Position numbers and translations under genes: made by a program. Below the pieces are notes generated by a model. That model ran no database searches, was not told the origin of the DNA, and saw nothing but the letters and a program-made list of their open reading frames with translations. A DNA stretch of 64,000 nt from Spirosoma sp. (lineage in GTDB: Bacteria; Bacteroidota; Bacteroidia; Cytophagales; Spirosomataceae), in assembly GCF_026391055.1 (NCBI RefSeq), contig NZ_JAPLET010000026.1, positions 744,001 through 808,000 on the forward strand, written 5' to 3'. Within the stretch, counting starts at the first letter, position 1. Each line of letters opens with the position of its first letter. Positions 43,513-51,456 of this stretch are shown one piece after another.

Positions 43513-44707
43513 GAACAGGCACTACCTCCACCCGCCGGTTCTTTTTCCGATTCTCTTCATTATTATTTGGGGCGATTGGGTCGATAGGACCGCGACCAAC
43601 CGCTGTCAGGCGGCTTTTTGCAATTCCTTTACCAACGAGGTAATCAATAACCGCCTGACAGCGATCACGGGAGAGTTTTACATTTAGGTCAAAATCGCCC
43701 TGATTGTCGGTATGTCCCCGGATTTCGATTTTTGCCGTTGGGTTTTCCAGTAATACAGCCACTAATTGGTTGAGTTCCGTGGAAGATTCCGGCCGCAGAA
43801 CCGGGGAACTTTGGTCGAAATAAATATTCTTGAGCGGGATGGCTTTCCCTTTTTCCAAGGCGCCAAACGGCTTATTCGAAACAGCAGGCATCGGTAGGTT
43901 ACCGGAAAGAGTGGGCACCTTTAACGCTGGTTTTGCCGCCGGGGTCTCCACATAGGCTGTCTTTGCCGACTTCACTACGGCTTCGGGGAGCGCTTGCGCT
44001 TTTGTAATGTCCGGCGCTTTTTTAGGTGTTAGCATAACCCGTGCTTCGCTCTGTACACTGTCCAGCCTGATAGACTTTGTAAAATCGCCATAGCCATTGG
44101 CTGAACTGGTTAACTGGTAAACGCCCTTACCGGGTAAATCCGTTTTAACCAGACCGGTCGTCGAATCGGGCGTTAGCAAGAGCGTTGTTTTGCCAGCTTT
44201 ACCCGAGATTGTAAAACGGGCATCGTGAATTAGCTTATTCGTCCGGCTGTCGACCGCCCACACGGTTAGTTTAATGGGAGCCGGGTCTAGTTGGGCATCA
44301 AACTCATACCTATTTCCGGTTGTCGATACAGCTATTGTCATACTTCGAAAAGCTGTTGTATAACCTTCTCCACTTACCTCAATCGCTAACACATCGGGCT
44401 CGTTAAATACCTGCTCAAGCCGCCCGTTTGCCAGGGAGAGCACCTGTGTCTTACCCGTTGTCCGTGAAGTTATGCTGACAATAGCCGATGTAAGCGGCTT
44501 ACTGATATCAACGGCAAACGCTTTTATGGTTAAAATGCTGGGGTTGGCTGTGCGTCCGGATTGAACAGGAGAAGCCATCACTGGCCTGGCACTGGGTGTC
44601 GCTTTGATCCGCGAATAATCAACGTCCCTCCGTTGGGCCATACCAGAACCCACAACCAGCAAACAGATTACTGTTGTCAGAAACACCTTTCCGCTTTGGA
44701 GGAACAT
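43508..44707 (-). CDS. OmpA-family outer-membrane protein
   Basis: A 399-residue protein with a signal peptide (LTTVICLLVVGSGMAQ). The middle has carboxypeptidase regulatory-like beta domains (ILTIKAFAVDISKPLTSAIVSI, then PIKLTVWAVDSRTNKLI). A Lys/Ala/Pro-rich linker leads to the C-terminal OmpA domain: IPLKNIYFDQSSPVLRPES, IEIRGHTDNQGDFDLNVKLS and a terminal NRRVEVVPVL. That domain binds peptidoglycan through its conserved Asp and Arg. It probably anchors an envelope structure to the cell wall. Confidence 0.9.
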   Translation of the reverse strand: MFLQSGKVFLTTVICLLVVGSGMAQRRDVDYSRIKATPSARPVMASPVQSGRTANPSILTIKAFAVDISKPLTSAIVSITSRTTGKTQVLSLANGRLEQVFNEPDVLAIEVSGEGYTTAFRSMTIAVSTTGNRYEFDAQLDPAPIKLTVWAVDSRTNKLIHDARFTISGKAGKTTLLLTPDSTTGLVKTDLPGKGVYQLTSSANGYGDFTKSIRLDSVQSEARVMLTPKKAPDITKAQALPEAVVKSAKTAYVETPAAKPALKVPTLSGNLPMPAVSNKPFGALEKGKAIPLKNIYFDQSSPVLRPESSTELNQLVAVLLENPTAKIEIRGHTDNQGDFDLNVKLSRDRCQAVIDYLVGKGIAKSRLTAVGRGPIDPIAPNNNEENRKKNRRVEVVPVL

Positions 44708-44744
44708 CTGTCGCCTGTTTAGTTACTCACCACTTGACTTTCGC

Positions 44745-45353
44745 TTAATGGTGTGCCGTAGTCGATACGGGTGGATTGATCATAATATGCGCTCGGTGGG
44801 TACCGGGGTCCATGATCCAAGGCATACCGGGCGCTTCAGGCTTCAGAGGCAGACCGGTACTTTCGGCAGTAGCGTACGGGATGTACACAACTGAGCGTAG
44901 ATACCCATCTTTTACTTCGCCTGTAGCTGCGTCATAATCCTCGTCTTTAGCCGTGTACGAGAATAACGATGATGGATGGGTAGGCATTGTCAGTTTTTTA
45001 GCCTTTACTTCCTGCTCACGCATCGCCAGAATTTCGGCCGGTTTTTTACCAGCCTGTTTCAACACCCGACCGCGTTCCATAAAGGGGTCCAGGTCGCGGT
45101 GGTAACAGGACACACTTAGGCCTTTTTGAGCGGGATCATCGGCTAGGCAAACAAGTTCGTTTGTTCCTTTTCGCAGCACGACAAACTCATTCTTTGGGGA
45201 ATAGCCGTATACCGTAGCCCCATCGCGTTTGTCGGCTGGAGCAGCCAGCACAGCGTTTTTAATCTGAATATCGGGCGACGGAATGGCGGGAGTTTGTGCC
45301 TGTGCCGTGAGTAATACGCCTTGTAACGCGCAGAAAGAAAGAAGGGTTTTCAT
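44745..45353 (-). CDS. Hypothetical periplasmic protein
   Basis: A 202-residue protein with a signal peptide (MKTLLSFCALQGVLLTAQAQ). The body includes YGYSPKNEFVVLRKGTNELVCLADDP and CYHRDLDPFMERGRVLKQAGK. I do not recognise a named family. It ends with THRAHIMINPPVSTTAHH. The gap to the downstream OmpA-like gene is 37 nt, so the two may be co-transcribed. The upstream spacer holds a 158-bp inverted-repeat element. Confidence 0.65.
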   Translation of the reverse strand: MKTLLSFCALQGVLLTAQAQTPAIPSPDIQIKNAVLAAPADKRDGATVYGYSPKNEFVVLRKGTNELVCLADDPAQKGLSVSCYHRDLDPFMERGRVLKQAGKKPAEILAMREQEVKAKKLTMPTHPSSLFSYTAKDEDYDAATGEVKDGYLRSVVYIPYATAESTGLPLKPEAPGMPWIMDPGTHRAHIMINPPVSTTAHH

Positions 45354-45390
45354 AAAAAAACAGGTTTAGCAGACTATGACGAAGCTTCGA

Positions 45391-45548
45391 ATGATGGCGC
45401 GGGGCCGGATCACGTTGGCTCCAGCCTCTGCCGACTATTCTTAAGCCTCCGGCCGGTCAAATAAACATATAAATTGTTAAAGTTGGCTAGAATCCGGAGA
45501 ATAAGAGACCCAAGGCCGAGCCAACGTGGCTCGGCCTCGCGCCATCAT
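45391..45548. repeat. 158-bp element with long imperfect terminal inverted repeats (MITE/REP-like)
   Basis: The ends ATGATGGCGCG (45391-45401) and CGCGCCATCAT (45538-45548) are perfect 11-bp inverted repeats. The homology extends inward to about 31 bp per side (GTTGGCTC near 45414 with GAGCCAAC near 45518) with several mismatches. A compact perfect hairpin (45513-45522 with 45528-45537, AGGCCGAGCC) lies inside the right end. The centre is AT-rich and non-coding. No target duplication is evident. Confidence 0.6.
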
Positions 45549-45563
45549 GCCTTACGTTCAATC

Positions 45564-47414
45564 TTACTGATACCCCCTTGCCTGCAAACCAAACAACTCG
45601 GCGTAGCGGCCATCTTTCTCCAGCAGTTCGTAGTGACTGCCAATTTCGAGCAGGGTACCATTTTCCAGTACCAGAATCCGGTCGGCCATGCGAACAGTGC
45701 TGAACCGGTGCGAAATGATGACCGACGATTTCCCTTCTGTTAGCTGGGCAAATCGCTGGAACACTTCGTACTCGGCACGGGCGTCAAGGGCAGCGGTGGG
45801 TTCGTCGAGAATAATCAGCTGCGCATCGCGCATGTAGGCACGGCCCAGTGCTACCTTTTGCCACTCCCCCCCCGATAGTTCAACGCCTTTGCCAAACGAG
45901 CGGCCCAGCTGCTGGTCGTACCCTCCGGCCAGTTTGGCGATGACCGTATCGGCCAGACTCCGTTGTGCAGACGTTTCGATGCGGGCCTGATTCGTTCGCT
46001 CGTCAATATCACCCACGGCAATATTCACCCCAGCCGACATTTTGAAGCGGGTATAATCCTGAAAAATGACACCAATATTGCGCCGTAGCTCCATCAGGTC
46101 GTACTCGCGTAAATCGTAGCCATCGAGCAGAATACGCCCTTCGGCCGGGTCGTACAAACGGGCCAGCAGTTTGACGAGCGTCGTTTTGCCAGCGCCGTTC
46201 TCACCAACGAGCGCCAGTTTTTCGCCCGCCTGAAGCGTAAAGGAAAGATTACGCAAAGCCCAGCGCTCCGAGTTGGTGTATTTGAAACCGACATTTTCGA
46301 ACACAAACCCTTCCCGAATTGGCCTGGGGAACGGACGGGTCGTTTTGGGCGAATGAATGAGCGGTTTAATGGCAAAATAATCGAACAAATCCTGCAAATA
46401 GATCGCTTCCTGCGTCAGGCTGCTGAACTGAAGCAGAATCCCTTCCAGCGAGCCCCGCACCTGCCGGAACGACCCAGCCAGAAAGGTCAGGTCACCGAGT
46501 GTGATTTGCCCGTTCACGGCCCGCAGCACAATCCAGACGTAAGCCCCGTAATAACCCGCAGTACCCAGGGCCGTCAGCAACGTGCCCCACCCGGCCCGGC
46601 TGATGGCCAGCGCCCGGTTCTTTAGATAATACCCCCACGATAACTCTTTGAATCGGTCGATCAGAAAGCCCGACAAACCAAAAATCTTGACCTCTTTCGC
46701 CGTTTCGTCGCTCGCACCAATGTATCGCAGGTAATCAAGTTCGCGCCGTTCGGGCGTCCAGGAGCGGGAGAGCGAATAGCTGCGCTGGTTGAAGTAGTTG
46801 TCGCCAATGAACGACGGCGTTACAGCTACCAGAATCAGCAGCAATAGCCAGGGGTTGTACACTGCGAGACCTGCCGCCAGAAAGCCTACCGAAATCAGTT
46901 CCTGTACCTGCCCGAAAACGCCGGAAAGCAGCACCGTTCGGCCGGTGGTCTGGCGTCGGGCGCGTTCGAGTTTATCGTAGAAAGTAGCATCTTCAAACTG
47001 TTCGAGATCGAGCGTGGCTGCGTGTTCCATCAGCCGGATGGATGTCTGGTTGGCAAATAAATCGCCCAGCAAACTATCCATCAGCGCCACGGCCCGACCC
47101 AGAGCGGTCGAGAGGATCGCCAGACCGAATTCAGCACCCACCAGCCACCAGATATAATTGGTGTCATCCGTTGTGGTGTGCCGGGAGAGGGCAACAACCT
47201 GATCGATAATCAACTTCCCGACGTAGAGTGTAGCAGCCGGAATAGCGGCCCGAATCAGGCGCAGGATTGCATTACCGAGAAATAAAGCCGGCGACACCTC
47301 CCACACTGATTTGAAAAATGCGGGCAGGTTTCCCAGGGCCGCAAAGCGTTCCCGCCAGCTTACCTGTTCCTTACTATCAGTAGGGGTAGCGTGTGGAATT
47401 TCCTTTTTTGCCAT
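45564..47414 (-). CDS. ABC transporter, fused permease and ATPase
   Basis: A 616-residue half-transporter expected to work as a homodimer. The N-terminal membrane domain has six helices (about residues 30-320). The nucleotide-binding domain carries Walker A LVGENGAGKTTLVKLL, the signature LSGGEWQKVALGRAYM, Walker B LIILDEPTAALD and the H-loop in ISHRFSTV. This is the MsbA/exporter type; the substrate cannot be told. ATG at 47414 (MAKKEIPHATP) is preferred over a TTG at 47429. Confidence 0.92.
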   Translation of the reverse strand: MAKKEIPHATPTDSKEQVSWRERFAALGNLPAFFKSVWEVSPALFLGNAILRLIRAAIPAATLYVGKLIIDQVVALSRHTTTDDTNYIWWLVGAEFGLAILSTALGRAVALMDSLLGDLFANQTSIRLMEHAATLDLEQFEDATFYDKLERARRQTTGRTVLLSGVFGQVQELISVGFLAAGLAVYNPWLLLLILVAVTPSFIGDNYFNQRSYSLSRSWTPERRELDYLRYIGASDETAKEVKIFGLSGFLIDRFKELSWGYYLKNRALAISRAGWGTLLTALGTAGYYGAYVWIVLRAVNGQITLGDLTFLAGSFRQVRGSLEGILLQFSSLTQEAIYLQDLFDYFAIKPLIHSPKTTRPFPRPIREGFVFENVGFKYTNSERWALRNLSFTLQAGEKLALVGENGAGKTTLVKLLARLYDPAEGRILLDGYDLREYDLMELRRNIGVIFQDYTRFKMSAGVNIAVGDIDERTNQARIETSAQRSLADTVIAKLAGGYDQQLGRSFGKGVELSGGEWQKVALGRAYMRDAQLIILDEPTAALDARAEYEVFQRFAQLTEGKSSVIISHRFSTVRMADRILVLENGTLLEIGSHYELLEKDGRYAELFGLQARGYQ

Positions 47415-47629
47415 ATACAAAAAAGACAAGCCCGACCGGGGATTAGTTCATTAGCCTACGCTTCCGTCCGTTCGTAAAACACACCTGCTAAGCCACTTGC
47501 CTTCCTGGTAAAATAGCTTTTACACCTGATATATCCAGCCGTTTCCAGACTACGGACTAAGCTATGCATTTGGCACACAAACCACCAAACCGGGTTACTT
47601 ATCAAGCTCTATACGGTCAAAGATTAAAT

Positions 47630-47653
47630 CCGTTGCGGCAAGGGCCGCAACGG
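47630..47653. repeat. GC-rich hairpin upstream of the LRR lipoprotein gene
   Basis: The 10-bp perfect arms CCGTTGCGGC (47630-47639) and GCCGCAACGG (47644-47653) enclose a 4-nt loop (AAGG). It ends 34 nt before the ATG at 47688 in an otherwise AT-rich leader. It could be a leader hairpin or a terminator for upstream read-through. The rest of 47415-47687 holds no gene. Confidence 0.6.
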
Positions 47654-47687
47654 GATTCACGTTTAAATTTTCGTCTACTTTTTCTTT

Positions 47688-49073
47688 ATGATCAATCGAA
47701 TTCTCCTATTCTTACTCCTTACGCTGTCACTTATCGCCTGCAAGAAAAACGACGATCCTGAGCCCAATCTCCCGCCAGCCGCTTTTACAGTTACCGCCAA
47801 GGTTGCGGCCACCGGCGTTGATGTAGTACTCACCTGGACTAAAGCTAAAGACCCGAACGGCGATCCTGTTACGTACGCCGTTGTTTACAAGGATACGTTG
47901 GCCAAAAACCTCACCGATACCACTTATACGATTAAGAATGCTGGTTATGGAGCTACAATAGCGGGAAGTGTAGTCGCTTCCGATAATCGAAAAGCATCCA
48001 CCTCGGCCGCGTTCAGCAGCACGACGGGTGCGAATCCGTATGTAGCGATACCGGATATAAACTTTGAGAAGGCATTAATTGCCTTAAAGATAGATGATGT
48101 GCAGGATGGGAAATTATTAATAACCAGTGCTCAAACCGTAACGAATCTGAGTATTTCCGGGAAATCCATTACTAGCCTACAGGGCATCGAAGCTTTCGTG
48201 AAGTTAACACTTCTATTCTGTGACGGCAACAACTTGACAACACTAGATTTAAGCTCCAATCCAGCCTTGGGGCGTCTTGATTGTTATAACAATAAATTGA
48301 TCAGCCTTGATTTGAGTAAGCAAACGGCCCTCGTTAATTTATATTGCTATAACAACAATTTAGCCGGATTAACTTTAAATAGTCCCGTTTTAAATGAGTT
48401 ATTCTCTTACAACAATGCTCTAACGAGTCTAGATTTAAGTAAGTGTCCGAAACTCGGCAATGTGCAATGCTCCAATAATAAGCTCACCAATCTGGATTTG
48501 AGCAAGAGTACATCACTGGTAACTATTGATTGTTCTTTCAACAATTTAACGGCTATAGACCTAACAAATACCGTTAATCTATCCAGATTAACCTGTACAG
48601 ACAATAAACTAACCACTCTCAATGTCGGTAATTGTAAAGTTCTGCAATCAATAAATTGTCGAAACAATAGCCTGACGAATGTGGATGTAAGTCAAAATCT
48701 TTACCTCTCCAGTCTATCTTGTGAATACAATCAATTAAGTCGTATTGATGTAAGTAAGAATATAAATTTAAGTGGCTTAAACTGCCAGTATAATCAACTT
48801 CAAGTTTTAGATCTGAGTAAGAATTCAGCGCTTACTGGCCTGCACTGTGAGTATAATCAGTTAAGCAGTCTCGATGTAGGCATCCAGACTAACATGACAC
48901 ATTTATTTTGCGATCACAACACCTTAAGCAGCCTGGATGTAAGTAAGAATAGCCGCATCTCCTATCTGTACTGTTTCAATAACAAGATTCAGACCATATG
49001 CGTAAAAAGCCTTTCCCAGGTTGGCAGCGACTGGAAGAAAGATGACAGCTGCACGTATCAAGTCTGTAAATAA
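47688..49073 (+). CDS. Leucine-rich-repeat lipoprotein with cysteine ladder (internalin-J-like)
   Basis: A 461-residue lipoprotein with lipobox SLIACKK (Cys18). A fibronectin III-like domain spans about residues 30-115, followed by a cap (IPDINFEKALIALKID). About fifteen 21-residue repeats of the type L-x-C-x-x-N-x-L-x-x-L-D-L-S come next, most with Cys at the same place (LDCYNNKL, VQCSNNKL, LTCTDNKL, LHCEYNQL). The regular cysteines would stack into a ladder as in Listeria internalin J. A short Cys-containing tail (DDSCTYQVCK) ends it. It is probably a surface-exposed binding protein. The local DNA is more AT-rich than its neighbours. Confidence 0.9.
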   Translation: MINRILLFLLLTLSLIACKKNDDPEPNLPPAAFTVTAKVAATGVDVVLTWTKAKDPNGDPVTYAVVYKDTLAKNLTDTTYTIKNAGYGATIAGSVVASDNRKASTSAAFSSTTGANPYVAIPDINFEKALIALKIDDVQDGKLLITSAQTVTNLSISGKSITSLQGIEAFVKLTLLFCDGNNLTTLDLSSNPALGRLDCYNNKLISLDLSKQTALVNLYCYNNNLAGLTLNSPVLNELFSYNNALTSLDLSKCPKLGNVQCSNNKLTNLDLSKSTSLVTIDCSFNNLTAIDLTNTVNLSRLTCTDNKLTTLNVGNCKVLQSINCRNNSLTNVDVSQNLYLSSLSCEYNQLSRIDVSKNINLSGLNCQYNQLQVLDLSKNSALTGLHCEYNQLSSLDVGIQTNMTHLFCDHNTLSSLDVSKNSRISYLYCFNNKIQTICVKSLSQVGSDWKKDDSCTYQVCK

Positions 49074-49087
49074 GATTGGCACGCACG

Positions 49088-49111
49088 GGGCAGAGCCTGC
49101 TGGCTCTGTCC
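49088..49111 (+). terminator. Probable terminator after the LRR gene
   Basis: Arms 49088-49097 and 49102-49111 (GGGCAGAGCC with GGCTCTGTCC) form a 10-bp stem with one G-U pair and a 4-nt loop. It lies 14 nt past the LRR stop and is followed only by a short A-rich stretch, so it is a moderate candidate. Confidence 0.6.
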
Positions 49112-49169
49112 TCACGCGATCAAAAACCGTCAACAAACAAAATGACAGATTTTTATTGTTATTTCCCGA

Positions 49170-50570
49170 ATGAATTCATTCGTGTCAAGGCTTCTTCTGT
49201 CCTTTGTTTTGTTGGTCATCTGTAAACCGGGTGCCCAAAGTCTGCCACTCCCGTGCATTGACCCGCCAGGCATTACCTTTTTTAAAGGTACCTGGAAAGA
49301 TGTCCTTGCTGAAGCTAAGCGCCAGCACAAACCCGTGTTTCTGGACGTCTACACAACCTGGTGTCCACCCTGCAAACGAATGGCTAACGAAGCCTTTCCC
49401 AATTCGAAAATAGGAGGCCGCTACAACGTACACTTCATTAACTACCAGCTCGACGCCGAGAAAGGCGAAGGCATTGCCATTGCCCGACAATACCTCGTAG
49501 CCAGTTATCCAACGTCTCTGTTCATCGCACCCAATGGCGATCTGATTCACCGGGCGGTTGGGTACGGCGGCATCAACGCCATGCTTGTTCAGGCCGATCA
49601 CGTACTGTCTCTGCCACGCCTGAAATCGACGGTTGCGAAGGGCGACAAAGCGTATGCAGACGGAAAGCGAGACCCGGATTTTCTAAAAAAATATCTCCAG
49701 ACACGTCAGTCGCTCAGCCGCCCCATCAACGACGTGCTCGATGCCTATATCGATGCTCTACCTGCGTCGGAACGCACCGCAGCACAAACAGTGCATTTTG
49801 TGGCGGAGACCATTCAATCGGCCGACACGAAAGCATTCAACCTGCTGATTACCAATCGGCCTGGCCTGCTTGAATCCGACCCGGCTCAGGAGCGCCTGTC
49901 GAATGCCATTTCCGTTGCATTGTACCGCGTGCTGAGGAACGATTTTGACCGGGCTATTTCAACAAGAGACGAACAACTGCTCGAAAAAGTAATTACAAAC
50001 AGCGAACGGAATGATGCATCCGCCAACCCGTTCGTGATTCGGCAAGAGGTACAAAAACAGGAAGCCTCGAACGACTACCGGTTGAAATTTCATAAACAGA
50101 CGCAGAACTTTGCCCGCTACCAAACCATCGCGGAACCGATTGCGCGTGATCAACTGATGAGTCAGGCAATAGCCGATTTGCATGAGCAGGATTCTATCGT
50201 TGCCATACGTATGCAAACAGCGGAATCCGCTTTGCCGGATTCAATCCGGAATAACCCGATCTTCAATCCACCCATGAAAAAACACATTGCCTCCTGGAAA
50301 GTAGCTCGTTCACTCTACGAAATTGCGGATACCTATCGGACGATGGGCACCTCCGCCACCCAATGGGAGGCAGCCTTGGCGTGGGCAGAGCGCTCGGTAC
50401 GCTTGTACCGCACCCACGATTCTCTGCACACCTTTGCCCAGTTACTCCAAAAACTTGGCCGTATTCAGGAGGCAGTTTACGCGCAGAAAGAAGCGATTCG
50501 TGAGGCAGAGAAAGAGGGTTGGCCCATGCATGATTATGAGGCCGAACTTGCAGATATGAGCCGAAATTGA
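49170..50570 (+). CDS. Thioredoxin-fold protein with long helical C-terminal part
   Basis: A 466-residue exported protein with a hydrophobic signal (LLLSFVLLVICKPGAQS). A thioredoxin-like domain covers about residues 33-150, with the redox motif TTWCPPCKRM (Cys65 and Cys68) and YPTSLFIAPNGDLIHR holding the cis-Pro. The remaining 300 residues are mostly helical, including TPR-like stretches near the end (AALAWAERSVRLYRTHDSL, LQKLGRIQEAVYAQKEAIREA). This fits a periplasmic disulfide reductase with an added protein-binding region. The substrate is unknown. Confidence 0.85.
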   Translation: MNSFVSRLLLSFVLLVICKPGAQSLPLPCIDPPGITFFKGTWKDVLAEAKRQHKPVFLDVYTTWCPPCKRMANEAFPNSKIGGRYNVHFINYQLDAEKGEGIAIARQYLVASYPTSLFIAPNGDLIHRAVGYGGINAMLVQADHVLSLPRLKSTVAKGDKAYADGKRDPDFLKKYLQTRQSLSRPINDVLDAYIDALPASERTAAQTVHFVAETIQSADTKAFNLLITNRPGLLESDPAQERLSNAISVALYRVLRNDFDRAISTRDEQLLEKVITNSERNDASANPFVIRQEVQKQEASNDYRLKFHKQTQNFARYQTIAEPIARDQLMSQAIADLHEQDSIVAIRMQTAESALPDSIRNNPIFNPPMKKHIASWKVARSLYEIADTYRTMGTSATQWEAALAWAERSVRLYRTHDSLHTFAQLLQKLGRIQEAVYAQKEAIREAEKEGWPMHDYEAELADMSRN

Positions 50571-50672
50571 TGACAATCGGTAACCAATCCGAATTAGTCA
50601 TTTTTAATTTCAGAAAGACTTCTCCAGCAGCGTTTATATCAGTATACTTAGCTTTTTGACCTTCCAACCGTA

Positions 50673-51242
50673 ATGGCTTCGAGTTCATTCACCAAATCTT
50701 TTGAGCGGTTTGCCTCGCGGGCAACGCAGGCTACCGGCTCTTCAACCGCCTTTCTACTGGCCTTATTGACCATTATCACCTGGATTATTACAGGTCCTAT
50801 TTTCGGCTACTCGGACACCTGGCAACTTGTTATCAACACAAGCACAACGATCATAACTTTCCTTATGGTCTTTCTGATTCAGAAATCGCAGAATAAAGAT
50901 TCGCTGGCCATGCAACTCAAGCTGAATGAACTTATTGCCGTAAATCGCAAGGCTAGTAACCGACTGCTCAATGTAGAAGATCTCACCGAAGCCGAACTGC
51001 ATGCACTGCACCGCTTTTTTGGTCAGCTGGTCGAAAAGGCAAAAACAGAATCCAGCCTGTCTCAATCACACTCGGTAGAAGAAGCCGAAGATATTCATCA
51101 GGACAAACTCGATGCGCTGCACGAACGACGGTCAGTCCGCCGAAAAGATAGACAAGTCGAAAAATCAATGTCATCGGGTACCTTAAAAGCGCCCGCCAAA
51201 ACCCGATCGGTAAACAAAAAACACGACGATAAGAAAAGCTGA
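50673..51242 (+). CDS. Low-affinity iron permease family membrane protein
   Basis: A 189-residue protein of the Iron_permease (PF04120-like) family. Two membrane helices (about residues 26-44 and 49-70) are separated by a short loop containing GPIFGYSDTWQ, followed by FLIQKSQNKDSLAMQLKLNELI, the family signature. The C-terminal 80 residues are highly charged and soluble, ending KKHDDKKS. The family name derives from yeast Fet4-like proteins. Transport activity is unproven for the small bacterial forms. Confidence 0.85.
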   Translation: MASSSFTKSFERFASRATQATGSSTAFLLALLTIITWIITGPIFGYSDTWQLVINTSTTIITFLMVFLIQKSQNKDSLAMQLKLNELIAVNRKASNRLLNVEDLTEAELHALHRFFGQLVEKAKTESSLSQSHSVEEAEDIHQDKLDALHERRSVRRKDRQVEKSMSSGTLKAPAKTRSVNKKHDDKKS

Positions 51243-51284
51243 ATTCGATCCAAATACACGCACCATTAATAGATACTTTGCCCT

Positions 51285-51292
51285 TATTTTTG
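51285..51292 (+). promoter_or_regulatory. Possible Bacteroidota -7 box (TATTTTTG) with a structured leader
   Basis: An exact TAnnTTTG, 164 nt upstream of the PAS kinase ATG. The intervening leader contains GTCAGCA (51304-51310) with TGCTGAC (51344-51350) and ACCCGG (51354-51359) with CCGGGT (51364-51369). The distance makes it a weak promoter call. Confidence 0.3.
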
Positions 51293-51456
51293 TTGACCAT
51301 AAAGTCAGCATTTTTTTACGAGTTATCCATCTGGTATACGAACTGCTGACTGCACCCGGAACGCCGGGTAGTTTGTCGTTGTTGACTCCTCATACGTCGG
51401 GAATCAACTGCCGGAACGAACCAGCGACAACCTGATTTTCCTGATAGTCTCAACGC

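Noticed and set aside
48230-48990. Possible CRISPR or tandem DNA repeat array
   Set aside because: The periodic sequence is the 63-bp coding repeat of the LRR protein. Copies diverge at the DNA level and stay in frame, with no spacer-repeat pattern.
51301-51456. Possible riboswitch in the leader of the PAS kinase
   Set aside because: Small inverted repeats are present, but the sequence matches no riboswitch core that I recognise, and the promoter call that would make it a leader is weak.
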